11,093 nucleotides of DNA from assembly GCA_003220195.1 (NCBI GenBank), contig QHRT01000130.1, positions 1 to 11,093 on the forward strand, given 5' to 3'. Every line of letters begins with the position of its first letter. Within the stretch, counting starts at the first letter, position 1. The position numbers were made by a program, and so were the translations under genes. This document shows positions 1 to 5,379 of the stretch, piece after piece. The notes below the pieces were generated by a model. The model ran no database searches. It was given only the letters and a program-made list of their open reading frames with translations, and was not told the origin of the DNA. This stretch comes from Candidatus Rokuibacteriota bacterium. Its GTDB lineage: Bacteria; Methylomirabilota; Methylomirabilia; Rokubacteriales; CSP1-6.

Positions 1-506
1 TGCAGCATCGGGTTCTTCTCGTCGCCGCGCCAGTAGGCGCAGGACGAGGAGAGAAGCTTCACGACCCTGATCGCGCCCGTCGAGGCGATGTGCGGGCCGC
101 GACAGAGGTCGACGAACTCCCCCTGCTGATAGAGCGACACGCGATCCGCGTCGATGCGCTCGAGGATCTCGACCTTGAACGGCTCTCCGCGCTCCCGGAA
201 GAACCGGATGGCGTCGGCGCGCGGCATCTCCGTCCGCTCGAACGGAAGGTCTTGCCGCACGATCTCGCGCATCGTCTCTTCGATCTTCGCGAGGTCCTCG
301 GGCGTGAACGGTTCGGCGCGCGCGAAATCGTAGTAGAACCCGTCCTCGATGGCCGGGCCGATCGCCAGCTTCACGTCGGGGTGCAGTCGCTTCACCGCCT
401 GCGCCATCACGTGCGCGGCAGAGTGGCGAAGAGTCGCGAGGGGCGTCGGATCGCAGTCGAACTCGCCGGTCAGCTCGAGATGTCGCTCTTCAGGAGACGC
501 CGCCAT
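1..506 (-). CDS. thrS: threonine--tRNA ligase, N-terminal part (runs off left edge)
   Basis: Charges tRNA-Thr with threonine in the cytoplasm. About 168 residues are visible. The editing domain begins almost at once: the metal-site motif HSAAH lies at residues 28-32 and the second editing motif CRGPH at 135-139. It is followed by the CAYWRGD block that leads into the catalytic core, which lies outside the window. The ATG at 506 is the earliest possible start, because an in-frame TAG lies at 513-515. AGGAG sits 3 nt upstream of the ATG, which is close. Only about 27 residues precede HSAAH, so the roughly 60-residue N-terminal TGS domain of E. coli ThrS is absent. The family is certain. TGS loss follows from the upstream stop codon, unless a sequencing frameshift hides it. 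The gene lies downstream of tRNA-Val and may be partly co-transcribed with it. Confidence 0.95.
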   Translation of the reverse strand, partial: MAASPEERHLELTGEFDCDPTPLATLRHSAAHVMAQAVKRLHPDVKLAIGPAIEDGFYYDFARAEPFTPEDLAKIEETMREIVRQDLPFERTEMPRADAIRFFRERGEPFKVEILERIDADRVSLYQQGEFVDLCRGPHIASTGAIRVVKLLSSSCAYWRGDEKNPML

Positions 507-522
507 ACACTCCTAAGACGCC

Positions 523-560
523 GAGAGCACCTGACAAGGTCGGTGACCCCCGGTGCTCTC
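523..560 (-). promoter_or_regulatory. inverted repeat in the thrS leader
   Basis: Perfect 9-bp arms (GAGAGCACC / GGTGCTCTC in the minus sense) enclose 20 nt. Within the loop, GGTC-ACC-GACC can form a small inner hairpin. It lies between the end of tRNA-Val and the thrS Shine-Dalgarno sequence, with no U-tract, so it is not a clear terminator. A role in thrS control or in trimming the tRNA 3' end is inference. Confidence 0.45.
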
Positions 561-571
561 ACGCATATCGA

Positions 572-646
572 TGGTAGGCTCGGGCGGTTTCGAACCGCCG
601 ACCTCCTCTGCGTCAGAGAGGCGCTCTCCCACTGAGCTACGAGCCT
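572..646 (-). tRNA. tRNA-Val (anticodon GAC), CCA encoded
   Basis: The 75-nt cloverleaf can be folded by eye. The acceptor AGGCTCG pairs with CGAGCCT. The D arm is GCTC/GAGC. The anticodon stem CCTCT/AGAGG has loop CTGACGC, giving anticodon GAC at 612-614. The T arm is GGCGG-TTCGAAA-CCGCC, the discriminator base is A, and CCA is encoded at 572-574. The variable loop has 5 nt. The first pair is A-U rather than the usual G-C. It reads GUC (and GUU) valine codons and has its own promoter just upstream. Confidence 0.96.
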
Positions 647-663
647 GTTCCAGAGTACCGCCC

Positions 664-693
664 ATGCTACAGGGCGGCGTCGCAGCGTGTCAA
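664..693 (-). promoter_or_regulatory. promoter of tRNA-Val
   Basis: On the minus strand a perfect -35 box TTGACA (688-693) is followed after 18 bp by TAGCAT (664-669, 4 of 6 matches to TATAAT). The mature tRNA starts 17 nt further on, leaving a short 5' leader for RNase P. The -35 box is the best in the window, as expected for a stable RNA. Confidence 0.75.
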
Positions 694-709
694 GCGAGCC
701 CGCCCCTAA

Positions 710-725
710 CTGCCATTCGTGGCAG
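710..725 (-). other. small perfect hairpin after the tonB-like gene
   Basis: CTGCCA and TGGCAG form a 6-bp stem around a 4-nt loop, five bases after the stop codon of the TonB-like gene. The loop reads CGAA on the minus strand and TTCG on the plus strand. There is no U-tract, so intrinsic termination is doubtful. It could instead protect the mRNA 3' end or be a weak terminator. Confidence 0.35.
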
Positions 726-730
726 GCATT

Positions 731-1828
731 TCAGCGGAGCACGTTCGAGATCGACGTGTGCACGTTGTACGTGAATCGAGCCAGGATGGCGACGCCCGTC
801 GAGCCCTGGCGCATCGCCATCAGCATCGAAGGCGGGACCTCGGGGTACGGCGCGGCGAGCTTGATGGCGTTCAGCGCGAAGTCGTCGTAGATCGACAGGC
901 CCGACGAATCGCGGAGGTCGACGAACTGCAGTTGGCCGCCCTTCAAGATTCCGAACTCGACGATGAGCTGCGCATCCTTGTACTCGCACGTGACGTTGTT
1001 CTTCACGCACGGAAAGCCCCACTTGGCGTAGATGGCGCGCTTGACCCGCTCGAGAAAGTCCGTGAACCGCGGATCTTTCGAGTCGAGCGGGATCGGTTCG
1101 CCTTCGATTCCCCCTCGCCCGCCCGGACGTCCCGTCGACGAGCCGACCGCTCCGCCGCCGCCTCCGCGCAGCGCGGAGCGGATGTCGACGCCCGGCTTCG
1201 ATCCGGTCGACGGTTTTCCGTCACCCGGAGTGGCCACCGCCAGATGCGTTTCTTCGCGTGGCGCCGGCGGCCGCTCCGGCGTCGGCGGTGCGTGCGATGT
1301 CTCGGGCGCCGGCCTGGCCGGTTCCTCTGATGGCTGCGCCGCAGGTGATGGCTGCGCCGCAGGTGATGGCTGCGCCGCAGGCGATGGCTTCGCCGCAGGA
1401 GGCTCTGGCGGCTTGGGAACTTCGCGCGGCTCTGGCTCCGACGGTGTCGCGCGCGCGATCGTCGGCGGCTCGGGCTTCGGCGGAGCGGGCACGGGCGGCG
1501 CGGGCTTCGCTTCAGATGGTGGAGCCGGCCGTGACGGCGCCGACTTCGCCGTCGCCGGAGGGCTTGGACGCGACGACTGACGCGCGGGCGGTGAGGCCGG
1601 ACCGGGAGAACCGGGCGCCCGCGCCGCCGGATTGCCCAGCGGAGCGGGCGCCGCGGGATTCTGGAGATCCACGATCAGCGTGTCGCCCTTGCGCGCCGTC
1701 TCCTTGTTGAAGAGCGGCACCTTGACCAGCACACCGAGCCCGATGAACAGCAGCAGGTGCAGGGCCACCGAGAGCGTCACCGCCACCCGCAGGTGGCGCG
1801 GACCTCGAAACCAATCGCCGAACGGCAT
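731..1828 (-). CDS. TonB-like energy transducer protein
   Basis: 365 residues with the architecture of TonB/TolA proteins. A short cytoplasmic N-terminus is followed by one membrane segment (about residues 14-36), then a long Pro/Ala/Ser/Glu-rich periplasmic linker (about 55-250) and a C-terminal TonB-type domain (about 255-357) beginning FTDFLERVKRAIYAKW. Such proteins couple the inner-membrane proton gradient to outer-membrane receptors. No exbB, exbD or receptor gene is adjacent, so the partner is unknown and a TolA-like envelope role is possible. Two cysteines (274 and 281) lie in the periplasmic domain seven residues apart and could form a disulfide. The linker holds an AAQPSP repeat. 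The ATG at 1828 has no Shine-Dalgarno sequence and follows a perfect TATAAT by 8 nt. The gene starts 41 bp after aroF stops. Confidence 0.85.
   Translation of the reverse strand: MPFGDWFRGPRHLRVAVTLSVALHLLLFIGLGVLVKVPLFNKETARKGDTLIVDLQNPAAPAPLGNPAARAPGSPGPASPPARQSSRPSPPATAKSAPSRPAPPSEAKPAPPVPAPPKPEPPTIARATPSEPEPREVPKPPEPPAAKPSPAAQPSPAAQPSPAAQPSEEPARPAPETSHAPPTPERPPAPREETHLAVATPGDGKPSTGSKPGVDIRSALRGGGGGAVGSSTGRPGGRGGIEGEPIPLDSKDPRFTDFLERVKRAIYAKWGFPCVKNNVTCEYKDAQLIVEFGILKGGQLQFVDLRDSSGLSIYDDFALNAIKLAAPYPEVPPSMLMAMRQGSTGVAILARFTYNVHTSISNVLR
1329..1400 (-). repeat. 18-bp tandem repeat, four units, within the TonB-like linker
   Basis: Units run 1329-1346, 1347-1364, 1365-1382 and 1383-1400. The first two are identical, the third differs at one base and the fourth at a few. 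Each encodes AAQPSP or a variant (AAKPSP, AAQPSE). Because the unit is a multiple of three, copy-number change would lengthen or shorten the linker without a frameshift. Confidence 0.9.
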
Positions 1829-1836
1829 GCGCGACG

Positions 1837-1842
1837 ATTATA
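1837..1842 (-). promoter_or_regulatory. -10 box of the TonB-like gene
   Basis: Perfect TATAAT on the minus strand in the 41-bp gap between aroF and the TonB-like gene. Eight bases (CGTCGCGC) separate it from the ATG, so transcription would start at or within 2-3 nt of the start codon. No good -35 box is seen at 17-18 bp (GTCAAT is weak). Confidence 0.55.
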
Positions 1843-1869
1843 CCCGCCGGACGCCGCCGATTGACGACC

Positions 1870-2886
1870 TTACACTTGCCGCCCGATCGCCTCCGCGATC
1901 CGTCGGACTTTTGACATCAACGTGGCGAACCGGTCGGGCTTCAAGGACTGCGGACCATCGGAGAGCGCTTCCTCCGGACGCGGATGCACTTCGATGATCA
2001 GGCCGTCGGCGCCGGCCGCGACCGCCGCGAGCGCCATCGACTCGACGTATTCCCAGTGGCCCGTGCCGTGGCTCGGATCGACGACGATCGGCAGGTGCGA
2101 GAGCTTCTTCACCACCGGGATCGCGTTCAGATCGAGCGTGAACCGCGTCGAGGTCTCGAACGTCCGGATGCCGCGCTCGCACAGGATGACGTTCGGATTG
2201 CCACCGCTCAGCACGTATTCGGCGGACAGGAGCCACTCCTGCACCGTGGTCGACATTCCGCGTTTCAGGAGGACGGGCTTCGGCTGCTCGGCGACCCGTT
2301 TCAGCAGCGCGAAGTTCTGCACGTTGCGCGCGCCGATTTGCAGAATGTCGGCGTGCTCGGCGACGGTCTCCACCTTGTCGGGCTCCATCACCTCGGTGAC
2401 GATCGGCAGGCCCGTCTCGCGCCGCGCTTCGGCCAGGTACTTGAGCCCCACGTCCTCGAGTCCCTGGAACGCGTAGGGGGACGTGCGCGGCTTGAACGCG
2501 CCGCCGCGCAGCACACTGGCGCCCGCGGCTTTCACCCGGGTCGCGACTTCCAGCACCTGCTCGCGCGATTCCACGGAACACGGCCCGGCCATGACGCAGA
2601 GCCGATCGCCGCCCACCTCGAGGCCGTTCACGCGCACCCGGCTCGGGCCCTGGTGCACCTCGCGGCTCGCGAGCTTGAACGGCTGCAGGATCGGCGTGAC
2701 GGATTCCACGCACTCGATGGACTCGAGCGACCGGAGCCGCTCCTTGCCTCGATCGTCGCCGACGGCGCCGATGACCGTGCGCAGCTCTCCGCGAATCGTG
2801 TGGGCGCGATAGCCCATCTCCTCGATGCGACGACAGATCGAGCCGATCTCCGCATCCGACGCTCCCGACTTCAGCACGATGATCAT
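1870..2886 (-). CDS. aroF: 3-deoxy-7-phosphoheptulonate (DAHP) synthase, type I-beta
   Basis: Condenses phosphoenolpyruvate with erythrose 4-phosphate, the first step of the shikimate pathway to Phe, Tyr and Trp. 338 residues. Residues 1-70 form the ferredoxin-like N-terminal domain that carries aromatic feedback control in the Thermotoga-type enzymes. The catalytic barrel follows, with AGPCSVES (metal-ligand Cys103), LRGGAFKPRTSPYAFQG, IGARNVQNF, LLKRGMSTT, VDPSHGTGH and IIEVHPRPEEALSDGPQSL, all hallmarks of the family. The ATG at 2886 has GGGAG 8 nt upstream (2895-2899). About 250 bp upstream lie a promoter, a Phe/Tyr-rich leader peptide and a terminator. Expression therefore looks controlled by attenuation in addition to allostery. 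The enzyme is near full length with no missing motif. Confidence 0.96.
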   Translation of the reverse strand: MIIVLKSGASDAEIGSICRRIEEMGYRAHTIRGELRTVIGAVGDDRGKERLRSLESIECVESVTPILQPFKLASREVHQGPSRVRVNGLEVGGDRLCVMAGPCSVESREQVLEVATRVKAAGASVLRGGAFKPRTSPYAFQGLEDVGLKYLAEARRETGLPIVTEVMEPDKVETVAEHADILQIGARNVQNFALLKRVAEQPKPVLLKRGMSTTVQEWLLSAEYVLSGGNPNVILCERGIRTFETSTRFTLDLNAIPVVKKLSHLPIVVDPSHGTGHWEYVESMALAAVAAGADGLIIEVHPRPEEALSDGPQSLKPDRFATLMSKVRRIAEAIGRQV

Positions 2887-2975
2887 TTCCGCTTCTCCCG
2901 GCTGGCCGGGTCCGTGACAACGCCACGCACCCGCCCGAATGTCGCGCGAAGACCGTCGTTCGCTCGACCGTTGAG

Positions 2976-3007
2976 AAAAAAGAAAGGCCGCGGGAACCCC
3001 GCGGCCT
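2976..3007 (-). terminator. intrinsic terminator (attenuator) upstream of aroF
   Basis: On the minus strand a 10-bp, almost pure GC stem (AGGCCGCGGG / CCCGCGGCCT, loop GTT) is followed directly by a U-tract, TTCTTTTTT. It ends about 90 bp before the aroF ATG and lies downstream of the leader peptide stop codon, on the same strand and between the promoter and the gene. That is the position of an attenuator rather than of a gene-end terminator. Confidence 0.85.
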
Positions 3008-3081
3008 CGGTCACTCGGCGCCGCGGGCTTCGGTCTGCCCGCGGCTCCCGGTCACGTTACACGAGAGCCAGTGGGCAGACC
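2986..3081 (-). promoter_or_regulatory. attenuator RNA with alternative stems
   Basis: Segments named in minus-strand order. A is 3081-3073 (GGTCTGCCC). B is 3045-3032. C is 3028-3020 (GCCCGCGGC). D and E are the terminator arms, 3006-2998 and 2994-2986. A pairs perfectly with 3040-3032 over 9 bp, extended by 3069-3063 with 3049-3043 (7 bp, one G-U). B (3045-3037) pairs perfectly with C over 9 bp. C pairs with D over 8 bp (3027-3020 with 3005-2998). Pairs A:B and B:C exclude each other, as do B:C and C:D, and C:D and D:E. Stalling early in the aromatic block should leave A free: A:B, then C:D, and readthrough. A ribosome reaching the stop codon covers A: B:C, then D:E, and termination. The pairings are visible; the regulatory logic is inference. 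Confidence 0.72.
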
Positions 3082-3134
3082 TCCGCGAAGAAATAAAAGC
3101 CGAAGTACGCGACGTGCCGATCGAGGCTGCCCAT
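3057..3134 (-). CDS. Phe/Tyr-rich leader peptide of aroF
   Basis: A 25-codon ORF, ATG at 3134 and TAA at 3057-3059, placed between a promoter and the aroF attenuator. Residues 9-18 read AYFGFYFFAE: codons TAC TTC GGC TTT TAT TTC TTC give four Phe and two Tyr in seven codons (3087-3107). Aromatic clustering of this kind in a short ORF ahead of a terminator and a DAHP synthase gene is the signature of ribosome-mediated attenuation, as in the pheA leader of enterobacteria. The last codons run through segment A of the stem system and the stop codon falls in the A:B loop. There is no Shine-Dalgarno sequence; the ATG lies 10 nt after the -10 box, so translation would be nearly leaderless. The peptide probably has no function beyond being translated. 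Confidence 0.82.
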   Translation of the reverse strand: MGSLDRHVAYFGFYFFAEVCPLALV

Positions 3135-3144
3135 GAGTGCAACG

Positions 3145-3173
3145 ACTCTAGTGCGTCTTCTGTCCCTCGTCAA
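3145..3173 (-). promoter_or_regulatory. promoter of the aroF leader transcript
   Basis: Minus strand TTGACG (3168-3173, 5 of 6), an exact 17-bp spacer, then TAGAGT (3145-3150, 4 of 6). The -35 box lies in the last codons of the TVP38-family gene and the -10 box overlaps its TAG stop. Predicted start near 3137-3139, 4-5 nt before the leader peptide ATG. Confidence 0.65.
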
Positions 3174-3873
3174 GGCGCTTTTTCGGGGAGGGCTTGTGCA
3201 GCCGGGCGATGATGCGGTGGCGATAGTAGAAGAGCGGAAGACACACCGCGGCGACGCCGGCGATGAAGACCACCGCGTAGATGTACCGCTGCTCCGCGAC
3301 GTGGGCGCCGAAATACGACGAGATCCACGTCCCGGGCAGGCGTCCCACCGTGGACACGACCGCGAAGACCCAGAACGGGATCGGGCTGATGCCGAACAGA
3401 TACGAGATGATGTCTTTCGGAAATCCCGGGATCAGATACAGGATGAAGCAGATGATGGCGCCCTCGGCCTCGAGGATGAAGTTCATCCGGTTCCAGTGGT
3501 GCTCGCTGAGCCACGGCCGGACCAGCGGCTCGCCCCAGCGGCGCCCGACCCAGAAGCAGAACAACGTCCCGATCGTCAGGCCGATCGTCGAATAGATCAC
3601 GCCCCACAACGTGCCGAAGAGCGCGCCGCCCACCGGACCGGTCACCTCGCCCGGGATCGGGGCGATGATCACCTGCAGCGCCTGGATCGCCATGAAGATC
3701 ACCGGCGCGAGCCACCCCCACGCCGCGACGGTGTCGCGGAGGAACGCGGGCTCCCGGTAGAGACGGATCACGAAGCGGATGAACGTCGCATCGATCGCGA
3801 CGAGCCAGATGGTGATCGCCAGCAAGGCGGCGAGCGTCGCGGACAGCAGCGCCCACCTGGCGCGGTCGGTCAT
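3148..3873 (-). CDS. TVP38/TMEM64 family (VTT/SNARE-associated domain) membrane protein
   Basis: 241 residues with about five to six hydrophobic segments (about 8-28, 49-74, 79-110, 136-148, 162-182, 197-216) and a basic C-terminal tail. The central block GPVGGALFGTLWG, followed later by LIPGFPKDIISYLFGISPIPFW (split as LIPGFPKD at 147-154 and the segment after it) and VGRLPGTW, is the typical pattern of the TVP38/DedA-like superfamily. These are inner-membrane proteins linked to lipid or small-solute movement and membrane homeostasis; the exact substrate is not known. The ATG at 3873 is chosen because the open frame upstream only overlaps the amidase gene and is arginine/proline-rich without family features. 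It starts 28 bp after the amidase stop with no clear Shine-Dalgarno sequence, so it probably lies in an operon with the amidase. Confidence 0.85.
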   Translation of the reverse strand: MTDRARWALLSATLAALLAITIWLVAIDATFIRFVIRLYREPAFLRDTVAAWGWLAPVIFMAIQALQVIIAPIPGEVTGPVGGALFGTLWGVIYSTIGLTIGTLFCFWVGRRWGEPLVRPWLSEHHWNRMNFILEAEGAIICFILYLIPGFPKDIISYLFGISPIPFWVFAVVSTVGRLPGTWISSYFGAHVAEQRYIYAVVFIAGVAAVCLPLFYYRHRIIARLHKPSPKKRLDEGQKTH

Positions 3874-3901
3874 GCAGGAGGTCGAGAGCGGAGCGCGGGG
3901 C

Positions 3902-5308
3902 TCACGCGGGATGGCGGTCGCTCCACGGACGCGCCGCCTCAAAGGCGGCCGCGGCCGCGAGCACCACTCGATCCGCGTGGCGACGGCCAACGATCTGGAG
4001 ACCGACGGGCAGGCCATCGTCGGTCCATCCGGCGGGGACGCTGCATGCGGGCTGCCCCGTGAGATTGAACGGGAACGTGAAGGGCATCCAGCCCAGGACG
4101 GAGACATCTCGACCGTCGATCTGCCGCGGCGGCCGAGAGCCGAGCGGAAACGGCGGCACGGCGACGGTGGGGGTCAGCAACAGATCGAAGCGCGCGAGGA
4201 ACGCCGCGACGTCTTGCCAGATCGCATCGGCGCGCGCTCGCGCGGCGAAGTATTCCCGGGACGACACCGCCGCGCCTCGCTCGAGGAACTTGATCAGCGT
4301 CCGGTCCATCACCTTGTAGGCGTGCGGCAGGCGGTCACTCCACGCGGCGTGGAATTGCGCCGCGAGCAGCGTCACGAAGGCGTCTTCCGGATCGTCCCAC
4401 GCGGGATTCACGACCTCGACGTAGCACCGGAGCGACTCGAACTCGGCGGCGGCGTCTTCGCACAGTTGCCGCACGCGCGGATCGACCGAGGCATAGCCGA
4501 GATCCGGCGTCCACGCGACGTGGAGACCCTTCACGTCGTCCTCGCTCGCTTCCCGGTACGGCACCGATTCGCTCGGCAACGATTCGCGGTCGCGATCGTC
4601 GGCGCCGGCCAGGACGTCGAGGGCGAGCGCGGCGTCGCGGACAGTCCGCGTGATCGGCCCCGTGTGGGAGAGTCCCTCCCATCCGGGGAAACCCGGAGAC
4701 TGTGGGACGCGCCCGTACGAGGGCTTGAACCCCACGATGCCGCAGAAAGCGGCCGGAATTCTGATCGAGCCGCCGCCATCGGTGCCGAGCGCGATCGGAC
4801 CGAGATCCGCGGCGACGGCGGCCGCGGCGCCGCCGCTCGAGCCGCCGGGCGTCAGCTCGACGTTCCAGGGATTGCGCGTCGCTCCGAACAGCGGATTGTC
4901 GGTGAGCGCCTTGTGACCGAACTCCGACGTGTTCGTCTTGCCCAGCACGACGGCGCCGGCGGCGCGAAGCCGCGCGACGGCGACCGCGTCCTGGTCCGGA
5001 ACCATCTCGGCGAAGAGTCGCGAGCCGCCCGTCGTCCGGAGCGCCCGCGTGAAGATGACGTCCTTGACCGAGACGGGAACCCCGTGCAGCAAGCCGAGCG
5101 GCTCGCCTTTCATGACGACGATCTCGGCCTCGCGTGCCGCCGTCAGCGCGGTGTCAGGCGAGACGAGACAGTAGGCGTTCAGGCGTTCGGCACTGGCGTC
5201 GATACGGGCGAGGACGGTTTCGGTCACCTCGACCGGCGACACCTGCTTCTCGCGAATCAGCGTCGCGAGCTCGAGGGCAGATTTCCAGGCGAGGTCGTCC
5301 CGGCTCAT
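3902..5308 (-). CDS. amidase signature family hydrolase
   Basis: 468 residues, the usual length for this family, which hydrolyses carboxylic amides using a Ser-cisSer-Lys triad. Lys82 lies in HGVPVSVKD. The Ser pair 157-158 lies in TPGGSSGGAAAAVA. The nucleophile Ser181 lies in GTDGGGSIRIPA, followed by FCGIVGFKPSYGRVP. The N-terminal stretch LELATLIREKQVSPVEV is typical. GatA, the Glu-tRNA amidotransferase subunit, belongs to the same family, but no gatB or gatC is adjacent, so a free-standing amidase of unknown substrate is more likely. The start at 5308 is chosen because the next in-frame ATG (5371) sits inside the predicted -10 box. There is no Shine-Dalgarno sequence at 5308; instead a 15-codon upstream ORF ends on it with an ATGA overlap. 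Confidence 0.92.
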   Translation of the reverse strand: MSRDDLAWKSALELATLIREKQVSPVEVTETVLARIDASAERLNAYCLVSPDTALTAAREAEIVVMKGEPLGLLHGVPVSVKDVIFTRALRTTGGSRLFAEMVPDQDAVAVARLRAAGAVVLGKTNTSEFGHKALTDNPLFGATRNPWNVELTPGGSSGGAAAAVAADLGPIALGTDGGGSIRIPAAFCGIVGFKPSYGRVPQSPGFPGWEGLSHTGPITRTVRDAALALDVLAGADDRDRESLPSESVPYREASEDDVKGLHVAWTPDLGYASVDPRVRQLCEDAAAEFESLRCYVEVVNPAWDDPEDAFVTLLAAQFHAAWSDRLPHAYKVMDRTLIKFLERGAAVSSREYFAARARADAIWQDVAAFLARFDLLLTPTVAVPPFPLGSRPPRQIDGRDVSVLGWMPFTFPFNLTGQPACSVPAGWTDDGLPVGLQIVGRRHADRVVLAAAAAFEAARPWSDRHPA

Positions 5309-5352
5309 CGCCGGAAGGAATCGGGTGGCGCGTGCGCCATGCTGCGTTGCAT
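5305..5352 (-). CDS. possible 15-codon upstream ORF coupled to the amidase
   Basis: The ATG at 5352 lies 9 nt after an extended -10 box, so it would be the first start codon of a leaderless mRNA. It encodes MQRSMAHAPPDSFRR, and its TGA (5305-5307) overlaps the amidase ATG (5306-5308) as ATGA. The amidase start has no Shine-Dalgarno sequence, so termination-reinitiation would explain how it is translated. The peptide sequence itself has no recognisable feature. Whether it is translated is inference from position. Confidence 0.4.
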   Translation of the reverse strand: MQRSMAHAPPDSFRR

Positions 5353-5361
5353 GCGGGGCTG

Positions 5362-5370
5362 ATTGTATCA
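5362..5370 (-). promoter_or_regulatory. extended -10 promoter of the amidase operon
   Basis: Minus strand TGATACAAT, an extended -10 (TGn followed by TACAAT, 5 of 6). No convincing -35 box lies 17 bp upstream, which fits the extended -10 type. The predicted start is close to the upstream ORF ATG at 5352. It overlaps the plus-strand -10 box. Confidence 0.5.
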
Positions 5371-5371
5371 T
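5366..5371 (+). promoter_or_regulatory. -10 box of the plus-strand gene
   Basis: TATCAT (5 of 6) on the plus strand ends 8 nt before the GTG at 5380. It shares two bases with the oppositely directed -10 box of the amidase operon. No clear -35 box. Confidence 0.42.
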
Positions 5372-5379
5372 CCGGGCCC

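Noticed and set aside
507..571. T-box riboswitch upstream of thrS
   Set aside because: Only 65 nt separate the tRNA from thrS; there is no T-box consensus, no specifier loop and no terminator with a U-tract.
1984..3096. Long open frame on the plus strand opposite aroF (and similar ones at 3133-4062, 3779-5362 and 6323-7543)
   Set aside because: Composition is Arg/Ala/His/Asp-rich without motifs, each lies antisense to a gene with clear family motifs, and high GC makes such open frames common.
3874..4107. N-terminal extension of the TVP38-family protein
   Set aside because: The extra 78 residues overlap the amidase gene in another frame and are Arg/Pro/Ser-rich; membrane protein features begin at the ATG at 3873.
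3902..5308. Amidase as the GatA subunit of the tRNA amidotransferase
   Set aside because: The family motifs are shared, but no gatB or gatC lies nearby, so the specific GatA role is not supported.
5309..5371. Amidase start at the ATG at 5371
   Set aside because: That ATG lies in the predicted -10 box and adds 21 residues not typical of the family; 5308 gives the normal amidase N-terminus.
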